NCBI RefSeq assembly: GCF_001704275.1
Contig: NZ_CP011533.1
Span: forward strand, 1,922,001 to 1,986,000
Source: Streptomyces noursei ATCC 11455
Lineage (GTDB): Bacteria; Actinomycetota; Actinomycetes; Streptomycetales; Streptomycetaceae
Reading direction: 5' to 3'
Length of the DNA: 64,000 nucleotides
In this document: piece by piece, positions 51,496 to 60,394 of the stretch
Layout: each line of letters begins with the position of its first letter
How positions within the stretch are numbered: position 1 is the first letter of the stretch
The notes under the pieces: generated by a model
What the model saw: the letters and a program-made list of their open reading frames with translations, nothing else
Database searches by the model: none
What the model was told of the DNA's origin: nothing
Position numbers and translations under genes: made by a program

Positions 51496-52442
51496 CCCTC
51501 TCGTCGCAGTGTCGCCCCTACCTCGCGCAGCAGGCTGAGCTTGGTCGGTTTGGGCGGTCCAGGGAGTACGTCGTGATCGGCGGCCGCGACCGCCTGGAGC
51601 GCGGCGCGCCCACCGGCGACGAAGCCGGCCAGCAACAGCTTGAGCCTGCCGTGCACGCTGCCCACCAGGGGCGCGCCCTCGTCCAGCAGCTCACCGGCGC
51701 GTTCCGCCTCGAAGGCGATCAGTGCGCGCACCGAGGCGTCCCCGGTCGGCGCGGCCAGGTCGGCCTCGGTGACGCCGAATCGTTTCATGTCCTCGGCGGG
51801 CAGGTAGATCCGGTCCCGGCCGAGGTCCTCGGTCACGTCCTGGAGGTGCTCGACGAGCTGCAGCGCGGTGCAGATGGCGTCGGAGAGCCGGATGCGCTCG
51901 GGGCTGGAGGTGCCGGTGACGCCGAGGACGAGCCGGCCTACGGGGTTGGCGGACAGCTCGCAGTAGGCGGCGAGGTCGTCGTAGGTGCCGTAGCGGCTGA
52001 TCCGCTGGTCCTGGCGGTTGGCCTCGATGAGGCCGAGGAAGGGCTCGGGGGTGAGCGCACAGCGGCGGACGGTCGGGCCGAGCCGGCGCATCAGCGGGTG
52101 CTTGGGGCCGGGCGCACGGTCGCTGAAGACCCGGTGCAGGTCCGCCTCCAGGGCGTCGAGCAGCGCCAGGCGGTCTTCCCCGTCCTGGGCGCGGTCCAGA
52201 CCGAGGAGGACGGCGTCGCCGCCACCGGGCGCCAGGTCGCCGTCGCCGATGTCGTCGACGAGGCGGGCGAAGCCGTAGAGGGCCATCAGGTCGGCGCGCC
52301 AGGCGCGGGGCAGGAAGAACGGGGCAACCGGGAAATTCTCGTGCGCGGCCTGATCGAGCACGGTGCGTGTGTGGTCCTTCCCGCCACCCACCGCCACCCT
52401 CCGGGGGAAGGCGCGACGCGCCCGCTCGTCTCGTCGGCTCAC
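51492..52442 (-). CDS. hpnC: Hydroxysqualene synthase HpnC
   Basis: 316 residues, squalene/phytoene synthase family. Motifs ARLVDDIGDGD and LVEHLQDVTEDLGRDRIYLP. HpnC converts presqualene diphosphate to hydroxysqualene. First gene of the hopanoid operon. The GTG at 52442 has GGGAAG upstream; a later GTG (VAVGGGKDHTRT) would remove 15 residues and cannot be excluded. Confidence 0.9.
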   Translation of the reverse strand: MSRRDERARRAFPRRVAVGGGKDHTRTVLDQAAHENFPVAPFFLPRAWRADLMALYGFARLVDDIGDGDLAPGGGDAVLLGLDRAQDGEDRLALLDALEADLHRVFSDRAPGPKHPLMRRLGPTVRRCALTPEPFLGLIEANRQDQRISRYGTYDDLAAYCELSANPVGRLVLGVTGTSSPERIRLSDAICTALQLVEHLQDVTEDLGRDRIYLPAEDMKRFGVTEADLAAPTGDASVRALIAFEAERAGELLDEGAPLVGSVHGRLKLLLAGFVAGGRAALQAVAAADHDVLPGPPKPTKLSLLREVGATLRREG

Positions 52443-52799
52443 CGGGGGCTTCCCGGCGCGTTGTGGAGCCGGAGCGAACCAGTAGCCATTGCCGTCACGT
52501 CTCCCGTTCTACACCGCCGGACAAAACATCCCATTTCGGACACGCCGCAGCGTGGGGGCACCTCCCGCCCGAGCGTAGTCGACAGGGGGAGGCGCACTCC
52601 GGACGAGCTTCCGCCGCTCGCCCGGGTGAAGATTGCCCGACTTGCACCACTTGTGCTGTTTCAGTACCCGTACAGCTTACGCCGCGCATCGCACGCGCAT
52701 CCGGGCGGGCTCGGAAGCCTCGGGCAACGATCTGGTCAACGTCGCACGTGGGCCAACTGTTCCCGAGCCCCGCCGAGTTGACCATTCCTTCACCATCGA
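52443..52799. other. Promoter region of the hopanoid operon
   Basis: About 360 bases without a supported gene between hpnC and the ABC exporter operon. The stretch around 52500-52560 is less GC-rich (ACAAAACATCCCATTTCGG) and most likely holds the hpnC promoter. No clear -35/-10 pair could be assigned. Confidence 0.5.
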
Positions 52800-52830
52800 A
52801 GGCCCCCGCGAACCGGACTCGCGAGGGCCT
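52800..52830 (-). terminator. Hairpin terminator of the envelope operon
   Basis: AGGCCCCCGCG / CGCGAGGGCCT, one mismatch, 9-base loop, 16 bases past the stop of the ABC ATPase gene on the minus strand. It ends the seven-gene operon. Confidence 0.8.
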
Positions 52831-52845
52831 CCTGCGAAGGAGGGG

Positions 52846-53649
52846 CTATTTGCCCGTCTCCTTCTCGTACGCCTTGATGACCTCGTCCGTCGGGCCGTCC
52901 ATCAACAGCTCGCCCCGCTCCAGCCACAGCACGCGGTCGCAGGTGTCCCGGATCGAGTTGTTGTTGTGGCTGACCAGGAAGACCGTACCCGCTTCCTTGC
53001 GCAGCTCGCGGATGCGGGCCTCGGAGCGCTTCTGGAAGGCCCGGTCGCCGGTGGCCAGCGCCTCGTCGATCAGCAGCACGTCGTGGTCCTTGGCCGCCGC
53101 GATCGAGAACCGCAGTCGGGCCGCCATACCGGACGAATAGGTGCGCATCGGCAGGGAGATGAAGTCGCCCTTCTCGTTGATCCCGGAGAAGTCGACGATG
53201 TCGTCGTAGCGGGACCGGACCTGCTCGCGGGACATGCCCATCGCCAGACCGCCCAGGATGACGTTCTTCTCGCCGGTGAGGTCGTTCATCAGGGCGGCGT
53301 TGACGCCCAGCAGCGAGGGCTGGCCGTGGGTGTAGACCTTGCCGCGCTCGGCGGGCAGCAGTCCGGCGACGGCCTTGAGGAGGGTCGACTTGCCGGAGCC
53401 GTTCGAACCGATCAGGCCGATCGACTCGCCGCGGTAGGCGGTGAAGGAGACACCCTTGACCGCGTGCACCTCGCGCATGCCCACCGACGGCCGGCGCCGG
53501 ATGATGCGGCTCAGTGCCGCGGTCGCGCTGCCCTTGCCCGCACCGGTGCCGTAGACCCGGTAGACGATGTGCAGCTCGTCCGCGATCACGGTCGGGATCC
53601 GCTCCTGCGTCGCCGTCGTCGACGGGACGCCGTCCATCTGCTCAGCCAC
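52846..53649 (-). CDS. ABC-2 exporter ATPase (TagH / O-antigen export type)
   Basis: 267 residues. Walker A GSNGSGKST (81-89), signature YSSGMAARL, Walker B VLLIDEALATGD, switch His in VFLVSHNNN. The amino-terminal MREVHAVKGVSFTAYRGE and the DEALATGD block are typical of ATPases that export teichoic acids, O-antigens or other polysaccharides. GTG 53649 overlaps the permease stop by eight bases. Acts with the permease to move a lipid-linked glycan or polyol-phosphate product out (inference). Confidence 0.9.
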   Translation of the reverse strand: MAEQMDGVPSTTATQERIPTVIADELHIVYRVYGTGAGKGSATAALSRIIRRRPSVGMREVHAVKGVSFTAYRGESIGLIGSNGSGKSTLLKAVAGLLPAERGKVYTHGQPSLLGVNAALMNDLTGEKNVILGGLAMGMSREQVRSRYDDIVDFSGINEKGDFISLPMRTYSSGMAARLRFSIAAAKDHDVLLIDEALATGDRAFQKRSEARIRELRKEAGTVFLVSHNNNSIRDTCDRVLWLERGELLMDGPTDEVIKAYEKETGK

Positions 53650-54580
53650 GTCCGTACCGCTCCTCAGCCTTCCAGAAGTACACAAAGCCCGCGACGCCGG
53701 CGAGCACCGCCCAGCCGAGCGCGAACGCCCACACGTGCGGCGGGAGCTGGCTCGCCTTGAAGCTGTCGATCAGCGCGAACCGGATCAGGTCGATGTAGAC
53801 CGCGGCGGGGTTGCCGTAGAGCAGCACCTCGACCCAGTGCGGGACGTGCTTGCCCTTCATGATCACGCTGATGCTGAACATCACGCCGGACGCGTACATC
53901 CACGTCCGCATGATGAAGGGCATCAGCTGCGCCAGGTCCGGCGTCTTGCTGCCGAGCCGGGCCATGACCATCGCCAGGCCGGTGTTGAACACGAACTGCA
54001 GCAGCAGCGCGGGCAGCACCAGCAGCCAGGACCAGGTGGGCACCTGGCCGAAGGCCAGCAGGATGACCACCAGCACACCCATGGAGAACAGGAGTTGCTG
54101 GAGCTGCATGAGGCAGAACGAGATCGGCAGGCAGGCCCGCGGGAAGTGCAGCGCACGCACCAGGCCGAGGTTGCCGGAGATCGCCCGCGTACCGGCCATC
54201 ACCGAGCTCTGGGTGAAGGTGAAGATGAAGACACCGGTCACCAGGAACGGGACGTAGTCCGGGACGCCCTTCCGCGTGCCGATCAGCAGGCCGAAGATGA
54301 GGTAGTAGACGAGCGCGTTCAGCAGCGGCGTCGCCACCTGCCAGACCTGGCCCAGCTTCGCCTGGCTGAACTGCGCGGTCAGCTTGGCGCTGGCGAAGGC
54401 GGAGATGAAATGCCGGCGGGCCCACAGCTGTCGGATGTACTCCGCAAGGCTGGGCCGGGCACCGCTCTGCGCCAGGTCGTACTTCTGGGCCCGCTGGAGG
54501 GGGGTGAGTCCTTCGTCGGCGGATGGCGGGGCACTCATGGCGACCGCACTGTCGTGCGTGGTCTCGCTCACAGTTGACAC
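53642..54580 (-). CDS. ABC-2 exporter permease (TagG type)
   Basis: 312 residues with six hydrophobic helices after a 60-residue cytosolic amino terminus, e.g. LLNALVYYLIFGLLIG, YVPFLVTGVFIFTFTQS, FSMGVLVVILLAFG and VWAFALGWAVLAGVAGFVYFW (ABC2_membrane family). AKLGQVWQVATPLLNA is the family opening. GAGGAC lies six bases before GTG 54580; GTG 54571 is an alternative. It forms the channel for the paired ATPase. Confidence 0.9.
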   Translation of the reverse strand: MSTVSETTHDSAVAMSAPPSADEGLTPLQRAQKYDLAQSGARPSLAEYIRQLWARRHFISAFASAKLTAQFSQAKLGQVWQVATPLLNALVYYLIFGLLIGTRKGVPDYVPFLVTGVFIFTFTQSSVMAGTRAISGNLGLVRALHFPRACLPISFCLMQLQQLLFSMGVLVVILLAFGQVPTWSWLLVLPALLLQFVFNTGLAMVMARLGSKTPDLAQLMPFIMRTWMYASGVMFSISVIMKGKHVPHWVEVLLYGNPAAVYIDLIRFALIDSFKASQLPPHVWAFALGWAVLAGVAGFVYFWKAEERYGRG

Positions 54581-54647
54581 TTTCGTCCTCAAGGTGCGCT
54601 ACCGGGGACGCCCCGGTTTGCGCCTGATGCTCTCAGATACGAGCTTG

Positions 54648-55547
54648 TCAGATGATGGGAGGGCGGCCCAGCCGGGTCAGTCGCCAAACGGTAGCCCACT
54701 TCATGGGACGCCTGGGACCGCACGGAGTGGACCAGCCCTCCTTGAAGCCGCCCAGCCAGGCCCGGAGCCCCGGCAGCGACGGCCGGCGAGCGAGGGTGAG
54801 CAGGAACCAGACGCCGAGATAGGCGGGAACCAGCGGGGCGGGGAGATTCCGGCGGGCCAGCCAGACCCGGTTGCGGGCCACCATCCGGTGGTAGACCGCG
54901 TGCCGGGCCGGGGCCGTGGTGGGGTGGTGCAGGACCATGTCCGCCCGGTAGTCGACCAACCAGCCGGCGTTCAGCGCCCGCCAGGCCAGGTCGGTCTCCT
55001 CATGGGCGTAGAAGAAGTCGTCGGGCAGGCCGCCGACCTCGGCGAACACCGTGGTGCGGACCGCGTTGGCGCCACCGAGGAAGGTGGTCACCCGTGAGGA
55101 GCGCAGCGGGTCGGAGGCGCGCAGCCGCGGCACGTGCCGGCGCTGGGTCGCCCCGGTGTCCGGGTCGGCGATCCGGAAGCTGATGATGCCGAGCTTGCGG
55201 TCCGCGGCGAACGCCTCCCGGCACAGCTCGGCGGTGTCCGCGTGGGGCAGCAGCCCGTCGTCGTCGAGGAACAGCAGCGCGTCGACGTCCCGGCCCGCCG
55301 GGCCGAACGCCTCGATGCCGACGTTGCGGCCGGCCGGGATGCCGACGTTCTCCGGCAGCTCGACGGTCCGCACGGTCAACCCCGGAACGGCCAGCTCGGG
55401 CAGCGGCGCGCCGTTGCCGACCACCACCACCTCGATCGGCTCGCCGTCCTGCTTGGCGACGGATTCCAGCAGCGCGCGCAGCTCCTCGGGGCGGTTGCCC
55501 ATGGTCAGGACAACCGCACCGAGCCGCATTCCGGGCGCCCCGGTCAC
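54648..55547 (-). CDS. Family 2 glycosyltransferase
   Basis: 299 residues, GT-A fold. VVLTMGNRPEELRALLESV opens the Rossmann half, LLFLDDDGLLPHADTAELC is the metal-binding DxD (DDD), and FYAHEETDLAWRALNAGW is the ED/EED acceptor block. The carboxy-terminal part has hydrophobic LGVWFLLTLARRPS, so it is membrane-associated. It likely adds a sugar to the lipid-linked product of this operon. GTG 55547 overlaps the preceding stop as GTGA. Confidence 0.85.
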   Translation of the reverse strand: MTGAPGMRLGAVVLTMGNRPEELRALLESVAKQDGEPIEVVVVGNGAPLPELAVPGLTVRTVELPENVGIPAGRNVGIEAFGPAGRDVDALLFLDDDGLLPHADTAELCREAFAADRKLGIISFRIADPDTGATQRRHVPRLRASDPLRSSRVTTFLGGANAVRTTVFAEVGGLPDDFFYAHEETDLAWRALNAGWLVDYRADMVLHHPTTAPARHAVYHRMVARNRVWLARRNLPAPLVPAYLGVWFLLTLARRPSLPGLRAWLGGFKEGWSTPCGPRRPMKWATVWRLTRLGRPPII

Positions 55548-56323
55548 TTGAGCCTGCTGGAGGCGAGGATGGACACGAGGTGCAGCAGGGTCTGCAGGAG
55601 CGCGATGCCGGCCAGCACCGCGACGCCGAGACGGGAGAAGAACAGGTCGCCGCGCACCGCGTCCACGATCGCCAGGACCAGGATCAGCAGGGACGCCTCG
55701 ATCCCGAGGACCAGCCGGTGGAACTTCAGCGCCGCGGCGGCCTTGCGGGCCAGTGCCAGGCCGGACGAGCGCGGCTCCGACGCCGCCTCCTTGACCGGCG
55801 GCAGGCCGCCCTGGTGACGGGCGACGCCGACGAGGTCGGTCTCCGCCTTGATCAGCATCGCGCCGACGGCGGCCAGCGTCCCGAGGAACGCCCAGAGCCA
55901 GTCGATCCGCCCGGGGCCCCACAGGTCCGCTGCGCGCAGGCCGAAGCCGACCAGCACCGCGGCGTCGCAGAGGTAGGCGCCGACCCGGTCGAGGTAGACG
56001 CCGCCGAGCGAGAACTGCTTCTTCCAGCGCGCGACCTCGCCGTCGATGCAGTCGAAGAGCAGGTAGAGCTGGACCATGACCACGCCGAGCACGGCGCCCC
56101 AGATACCGGGCACCAGCAGCGCCGGGGCCGCGAGCACGCCGAAGACGGTCATCACGTAGGTCAGCTGGTTGGGCGTGACCCGGGTGTTGACCAGGTACCG
56201 GTCGCAGCGCAGCGAGATTTCCCGCATGTAGAGGCGGCCGCCCCAGTGCTCCCCGCTGCGCCGGTCCTTCACGCCCTCGGGGTGAACGACCGGGCGGAGT
56301 TCAGCTACTGATGGTTTCGGCAT
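55544..56323 (-). CDS. CDP-alcohol phosphatidyltransferase, short form
   Basis: 259 residues, about six transmembrane helices. The CDP-alcohol motif is DCIDGEVARW (91-100) followed by GGVYLDRVGAYLCD (D112, D120), matching DG-x2-AR-x8-G-x3-D-x3-D. It transfers a phospho-alcohol from a CDP-alcohol to an acceptor. ATG 56323 lies 23 bases inside the upstream dehydrogenase gene. With the NTP-transferase and the dehydrogenase it suggests a CDP-polyol or CDP-glycerol-1-phosphate-like donor (inference). Confidence 0.85.
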   Translation of the reverse strand: MPKPSVAELRPVVHPEGVKDRRSGEHWGGRLYMREISLRCDRYLVNTRVTPNQLTYVMTVFGVLAAPALLVPGIWGAVLGVVMVQLYLLFDCIDGEVARWKKQFSLGGVYLDRVGAYLCDAAVLVGFGLRAADLWGPGRIDWLWAFLGTLAAVGAMLIKAETDLVGVARHQGGLPPVKEAASEPRSSGLALARKAAAALKFHRLVLGIEASLLILVLAIVDAVRGDLFFSRLGVAVLAGIALLQTLLHLVSILASSRLK

Positions 56324-57362
56324 AGTCGGCGTATGCGTCCCTGATCTGATCGGTGGACAGGTCCAGGTGCTCCAGGATCGTGTAGCGGCCTGGACGGGTC
56401 TTCGGGGCGAACTCGACGGCCTGCACGAACTCCTCGTCGGTGAAGCCCATGTCACCCGGGGTGACCGGCAGGCCGTGGCGCTGGAGCACCTCGACCATCA
56501 GCGCGGAGGTAGCCCGGTCCCCGCGCAGGTGGGTGGCGAAGGCGGCGGCGAGGCCGCACTGCTCTCCGTGGCTCGCCGCCCGCTTGGGGAAGAGGATGTC
56601 GAAGGCGTGGTTGATCTCGTGGCAGGCGCCGGAGGCCGGGCGGCTGTCGCCGGCCACCGACATCGAGATGCCGGTGAGCACCAGGCCCTCGGCCAGCACC
56701 TGCAGGAAGTTGTCGTCGCCGACGCCCCCGGGGTGGCGCAGCACGGCCTCGCCGGCCTGTCGGGCCATGGCCGCGGCCAGCCCGTCGATGGCCTCGCCGG
56801 TCTCGCGGTGCGACAGCTCCCAGTCCGCGACCGCGGAGATGTTGGAGATCGCGTCGCCGATGCCGGAGCGGACGAAGCGGACCGGTGCCTCACGGATGAT
56901 GTCGAGGTCGATCACCACGGCGATCGGGTTGGGCACGCCGTACGAGCCGCGGCCCGCGTCGTTGTCGAGGGTGGCGACCGGCGAGCACAGCCCGTCGTGC
57001 GACAGGTTGGTCGCGACCGCCACCAACGGCAGGCCGATGCGCGCCGCGGCGAACTTCGCACAGTCGATGATCTTGCCGCCGCCCAGGCCCACGACGGCGT
57101 CGTAGTGCCCCTTCTTCATGGCGTCGGCGAGCTTGATCGCGTCGTCCAGGGTGCCGCCGCCGACCTCGTACCACTCGGCGCCGGGCAGGGCGGGGGCCAG
57201 CCGCCGGCGCAGCCGGGCCCCCGAGCCGCCGCTGATCGCGATGGCGAGCTTGCCGGAGGCCGAGATGCGCTGGTCGGCCAGCAGACCCGCCAGGTCGTCC
57301 AGGGCGCCGGCGCTGATGTCGACGACGACCGGGGACGGGATGAGGCGGGTCAGTACTGGCAT
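56301..57362 (-). CDS. Glycerol-1-phosphate dehydrogenase-like enzyme (AraM/EgsA family)
   Basis: 353 residues of the Fe/Zn alcohol-dehydrogenase superfamily. NAD motif GGGKIID (94-100), metal ligands Asp170 in SGIGDAISN, His248 in SRPASGACHEI and His265 in ASHGEQCG. The SRPASGA-H block is the AraM/EgsA signature rather than that of glycerol dehydrogenase GldA. Reaction: dihydroxyacetone phosphate (or a similar keto phosphate) to sn-glycerol-1-phosphate. ATG 57362 overlaps the upstream gene by 13 bases. A G1P dehydrogenase in a bacterium is unusual; a related 2-keto polyol phosphate is possible. Confidence 0.8.
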   Translation of the reverse strand: MPVLTRLIPSPVVVDISAGALDDLAGLLADQRISASGKLAIAISGGSGARLRRRLAPALPGAEWYEVGGGTLDDAIKLADAMKKGHYDAVVGLGGGKIIDCAKFAAARIGLPLVAVATNLSHDGLCSPVATLDNDAGRGSYGVPNPIAVVIDLDIIREAPVRFVRSGIGDAISNISAVADWELSHRETGEAIDGLAAAMARQAGEAVLRHPGGVGDDNFLQVLAEGLVLTGISMSVAGDSRPASGACHEINHAFDILFPKRAASHGEQCGLAAAFATHLRGDRATSALMVEVLQRHGLPVTPGDMGFTDEEFVQAVEFAPKTRPGRYTILEHLDLSTDQIRDAYADYAETISS

Positions 57363-58093
57363 GCGATGTCACGGCCCTTCGCGAGGTCGTCGTGGTTGTC
57401 GATCTCGACCCACTTGACGTCGCCGATCGGCGCCACGTCGACCTTGAAGCCGCGGTTGACCAGTTCCTGGTAGCCGTCCTCGTAGTAGAGGTCGGGGTCC
57501 CGCTCGAAGGTGGTCTTCAGGGCGTCGGCCAGGTCGGCGGCGGCCTCGCCCTCGATGAGGGTGACGCCGATGTACTCGCCGGTCGCGTCGGCCGGGTCCA
57601 TCAGCTTGGTGATCTTCCGGACGCCCTTGTCGGGGTCCGCGACGACCTTCATCTCCTCGTCGGCGAGCTGCTTGACGGCGTCCAGCGCGAGGATGATCTT
57701 CTGGCCGTTGCCGCGGGCGGCGAGCAGGGTCTGCTCGACGGAGACCGGGTGCACGGTGTCGCCGTTGGCGAGGATCACCGAGTCGTGGGCCGCGATCACG
57801 TCACGGGCGCACCACAGGGAGTAGGCGTTGTTCCACTCCTCGGCCTTGTCGTTGTCGACCAGCGTGATCTTGAGGCCGTACTTCTGCTCCAGGGCCTCCC
57901 GACGCTCGTACACGGCCTCCTTGCGGTAGCCGACGACGATCGCGACCTCGGTCAGGCCGATCTCGGCGAAGTTGCCGAGGGTCAGGTCGAGGATCGTGGT
58001 CTCCCCGTCGACCGGCACCAGAGCCTTGGGCAGGGTGTCGGTGTAGGGGCGCAGACGCCGTCCGGCGCCGGCAGCCAGCACGAGGCCGATCAT
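57350..58093 (-). CDS. Sugar/polyol-phosphate nucleotidyltransferase
   Basis: 247 residues, NTP_transferase fold. The nucleotide signature LAAGAGRRLRPYTDTLPKAL opens the protein, NGDTVHP carries the metal Asp, and GDVKWVEIDNHDDLAKG is the terminal metal motif seen in choline-phosphate and inositol-phosphate cytidylyltransferases. Given the two CDP-alcohol transferases in the operon, CTP is the probable donor. ATG 58093 overlaps the preceding stop (ATGA) and has AAGGAG eight bases upstream. Confidence 0.85.
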   Translation of the reverse strand: MIGLVLAAGAGRRLRPYTDTLPKALVPVDGETTILDLTLGNFAEIGLTEVAIVVGYRKEAVYERREALEQKYGLKITLVDNDKAEEWNNAYSLWCARDVIAAHDSVILANGDTVHPVSVEQTLLAARGNGQKIILALDAVKQLADEEMKVVADPDKGVRKITKLMDPADATGEYIGVTLIEGEAAADLADALKTTFERDPDLYYEDGYQELVNRGFKVDVAPIGDVKWVEIDNHDDLAKGRDIACQY

Positions 58094-59916
58094 GCGGGTT
58101 CTCCTTCATCGTGTACGGCGGGTGCGCCGTGCTTGTGTGCGGCCACCCAGAAGCGGATGCTCTCGGCGAGCACCAGCAGCGCCAGGACCACAGCGAGTGC
58201 CGTGAGCGCGATCGTGAAACCTGTGGCGGGCAGCGGGGCGGCCAGGAAGGTGATCACGAGGATCCGTCCTTCGTGCCCGCCGGTCGCCCGGACCAGCCAC
58301 CGCGGTGGGGCCCCGGTGCCACCGCGGATGCGGTAGACCGTGTCGTAGTGATGGTAGGCGACCGCCGCGACCAGCCCGAACGCCGCGGGAAGCGCTCCGT
58401 GGGCGTCCGCGCGGGCGGCCAGCACCAGGACGGTGAGGTATTCGCCGGCCCGGAAGAAGGGCGGGACGAGCCAGTCCAGGGCGCCCTTGAGCGGGCGCGA
58501 CAGGGCCGCGGCGGCCAGCAGCGCGGAACAGAACGCGACGCCGACGGTGAGCCAGGAGGCGGGGTCGGGCTGGGAGATCAACCACACCAGCAGCATCGCG
58601 GACGAGAGAAAGGCCATAACGGGCGCCAGGAGGGAACCGGACCGGCCCCGGCCCCGGCCCCGGCCGCCGCCGGTCAGCAGCTCGACCAGCGGCCCGTAGT
58701 CGGCGAGGTCCGCGAGCGCGCGGGCGGCCCGGTCGGTGCGCCGGGCGCGGCGGGCCCGGGAGCGCAGCACCCGGCCGGCCGTGGTGTAGCAGGCGGCCAG
58801 CGCGCAGCCGACGAGCAGGGCGTAGAAGACGATGCGCGGGGTGGTGAGCGCGGTCAGCACGGCGATCATGGCCCAGCGTTCGCCGATGGGCAGCACGATC
58901 ATCCGGCGTACCCAGACGGTCCAGCCGACCTGGTCGAGCCGGTCGGACAGCGCCACCGCGGGGCCGGCGCTCCCGGCGCCGCCCTCGAATTCGCTGCCTT
59001 CGTTGAAGGCGAAGTCGACGACGTGCCGGCAGGTCTGGAGGATCATCGCGCCGAGCGCCAGCGCCCACACGTCGTCGCCGCCCCGGGCGGCCCCGAGGGC
59101 GAGCCCCGCGTAGTACGCGTATTCCTTGGCGCGGTCGAAGGTGGCGTCCAGCCAGGCGCCCAGCGTCGAGTACTGCAGCGAGTAGCGGGCGAGCTGCCCG
59201 TCGGTGCAGTCCAGGACGAAGGAGAGCAGCAGCAGCACGCCGGCGGCGACGAAGCCGCCGCGGCTGCCGGTGGCCGCGCAGCCCGCCGCGATCAGCGCGG
59301 TGAGCAGGGAGGCGGTGGTGACCTGGTTGGGGGTCAGGCCGCGGCGCGCGCACCAGCGGGCGAGGTAGCGCGAGTACGGGCTGATGAAGAAGGTGGTGAA
59401 GAAGCCGTCGCGGGACTTGACCGCGGTGCGCAGCCGGACCGCCTCGTCGTCGACGGCCGCGACGGCCTCGCGGGCCTCCGACCGCTGGTCGGGGGTGAGC
59501 GCGAGGGTGCCGACCAGGCTGCCGAGCTCGACGCGGTGCAGTCCGACGTCCGCGCGGTCCAGCGCGTCGGTGAGGGTGTCGGTCAGCACGTCGGTGAGGT
59601 GGGCGGTGCCGGCGCCGACCGGGATGCGACCGGCCGCGCGGTCCAGCGCGGCGCGGGCCCCGGCCTGCACGGTGAGTACGCCGGGCACTGCCGCGGCCGG
59701 GAAGCGGGGGTCGGTCAGGGCGAGCCGCAGGGCGTGCAGGTGACCGACGAAGCGCGGGTCCACCAGGGCCACCCGCTGCTGGGCGGGCACCTCGGCGAGC
59801 AGCTCGGTGACGCCGCCGGGGTCACTGGCCGTGCGGATGTCGAAGCCCAGTGTGCGCAGGTCGGCTTCGAGCGACGACCCGGCGACCGGCGGACCGGTGA
59901 GGATGGCGGTCGACAG
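58090..59916 (-). CDS. CDP-alcohol phosphatidyltransferase, long form with extra N-terminal domain
   Basis: 608 residues if read from CTG 59916. A 175-residue amino-terminal cytosolic domain of unknown fold (LTGPPVAGSSLEADLRTLGF, then VALVDPRFVGHLHALRLAL) precedes the membrane part. The CDP-alcohol motif is LDCTDGQLARYSLQYSTLG with later WLDATFDRAKEY. Eight to ten helices in all. The first ATG/GTG in frame is GTG 59790, but the 42 codons upstream look coding, a stop lies at 59923-59925, and AAGGAG sits nine bases before CTG 59916. First gene of the seven-gene envelope operon. Confidence 0.8.
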   Translation of the reverse strand: MSTAILTGPPVAGSSLEADLRTLGFDIRTASDPGGVTELLAEVPAQQRVALVDPRFVGHLHALRLALTDPRFPAAAVPGVLTVQAGARAALDRAAGRIPVGAGTAHLTDVLTDTLTDALDRADVGLHRVELGSLVGTLALTPDQRSEAREAVAAVDDEAVRLRTAVKSRDGFFTTFFISPYSRYLARWCARRGLTPNQVTTASLLTALIAAGCAATGSRGGFVAAGVLLLLSFVLDCTDGQLARYSLQYSTLGAWLDATFDRAKEYAYYAGLALGAARGGDDVWALALGAMILQTCRHVVDFAFNEGSEFEGGAGSAGPAVALSDRLDQVGWTVWVRRMIVLPIGERWAMIAVLTALTTPRIVFYALLVGCALAACYTTAGRVLRSRARRARRTDRAARALADLADYGPLVELLTGGGRGRGRGRSGSLLAPVMAFLSSAMLLVWLISQPDPASWLTVGVAFCSALLAAAALSRPLKGALDWLVPPFFRAGEYLTVLVLAARADAHGALPAAFGLVAAVAYHHYDTVYRIRGGTGAPPRWLVRATGGHEGRILVITFLAAPLPATGFTIALTALAVVLALLVLAESIRFWVAAHKHGAPAVHDEGEPA

Positions 59917-60363
59917 ACGAACTCACTCCTTGGATGCTGACGAGCAGCGCCGGTCGGTCCGCATTCGACACGAACTACCCGGGCGGCGGGCGTGGCACAC
60001 CTGGCCCTCGGGGGCCGGGAGGCACGTCGGCAGAGGCTATCCGATCGCGGGATGCGGCCGTTCACCACGTATTCACCACTCGATCGGGTGAGCGACGGCT
60101 GCGCCTGCCGCGATCATCATGGTGGATCGGGGCGCGCCGGAACAACTGGCCGCCGGGCCGGGTGCCGGTTATGCGGGGGCTGGTCACGGTTGCCGGTGAG
60201 CTGCTGTGGCGAGGGCCATGCCGGTCGCCGGCGCGGATCCCGCCCGCCGCCGGCGACCCGTGCGGGACGGGGCGCGCGGGCGGTCCGTCCGGTGCCGGGA
60301 CACGCGGCGCCGCGCGCTGACCGGCAGTGCTCTGCCACTGATGGGGGCGCTGGTGGGGCAGAC
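59917..60363. other. Divergent region between the envelope operon and idi
   Basis: About 450 bases. No supported gene. It must contain the envelope-operon promoter (minus strand), but no consensus pair is clear. Confidence 0.5.
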
Positions 60364-60390
60364 TTGACACCGACGACCGACGACAAGGAT
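60364..60390 (+). promoter_or_regulatory. Candidate idi promoter
   Basis: TTGACA (60364-60369) is a perfect -35 hexamer; AAGGAT 15 bases further on (60385-60390) is a poor -10 and also overlaps the idi ribosome binding site, so only the -35 is convincing. Confidence 0.3.
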
Positions 60391-60394
60391 GGGC

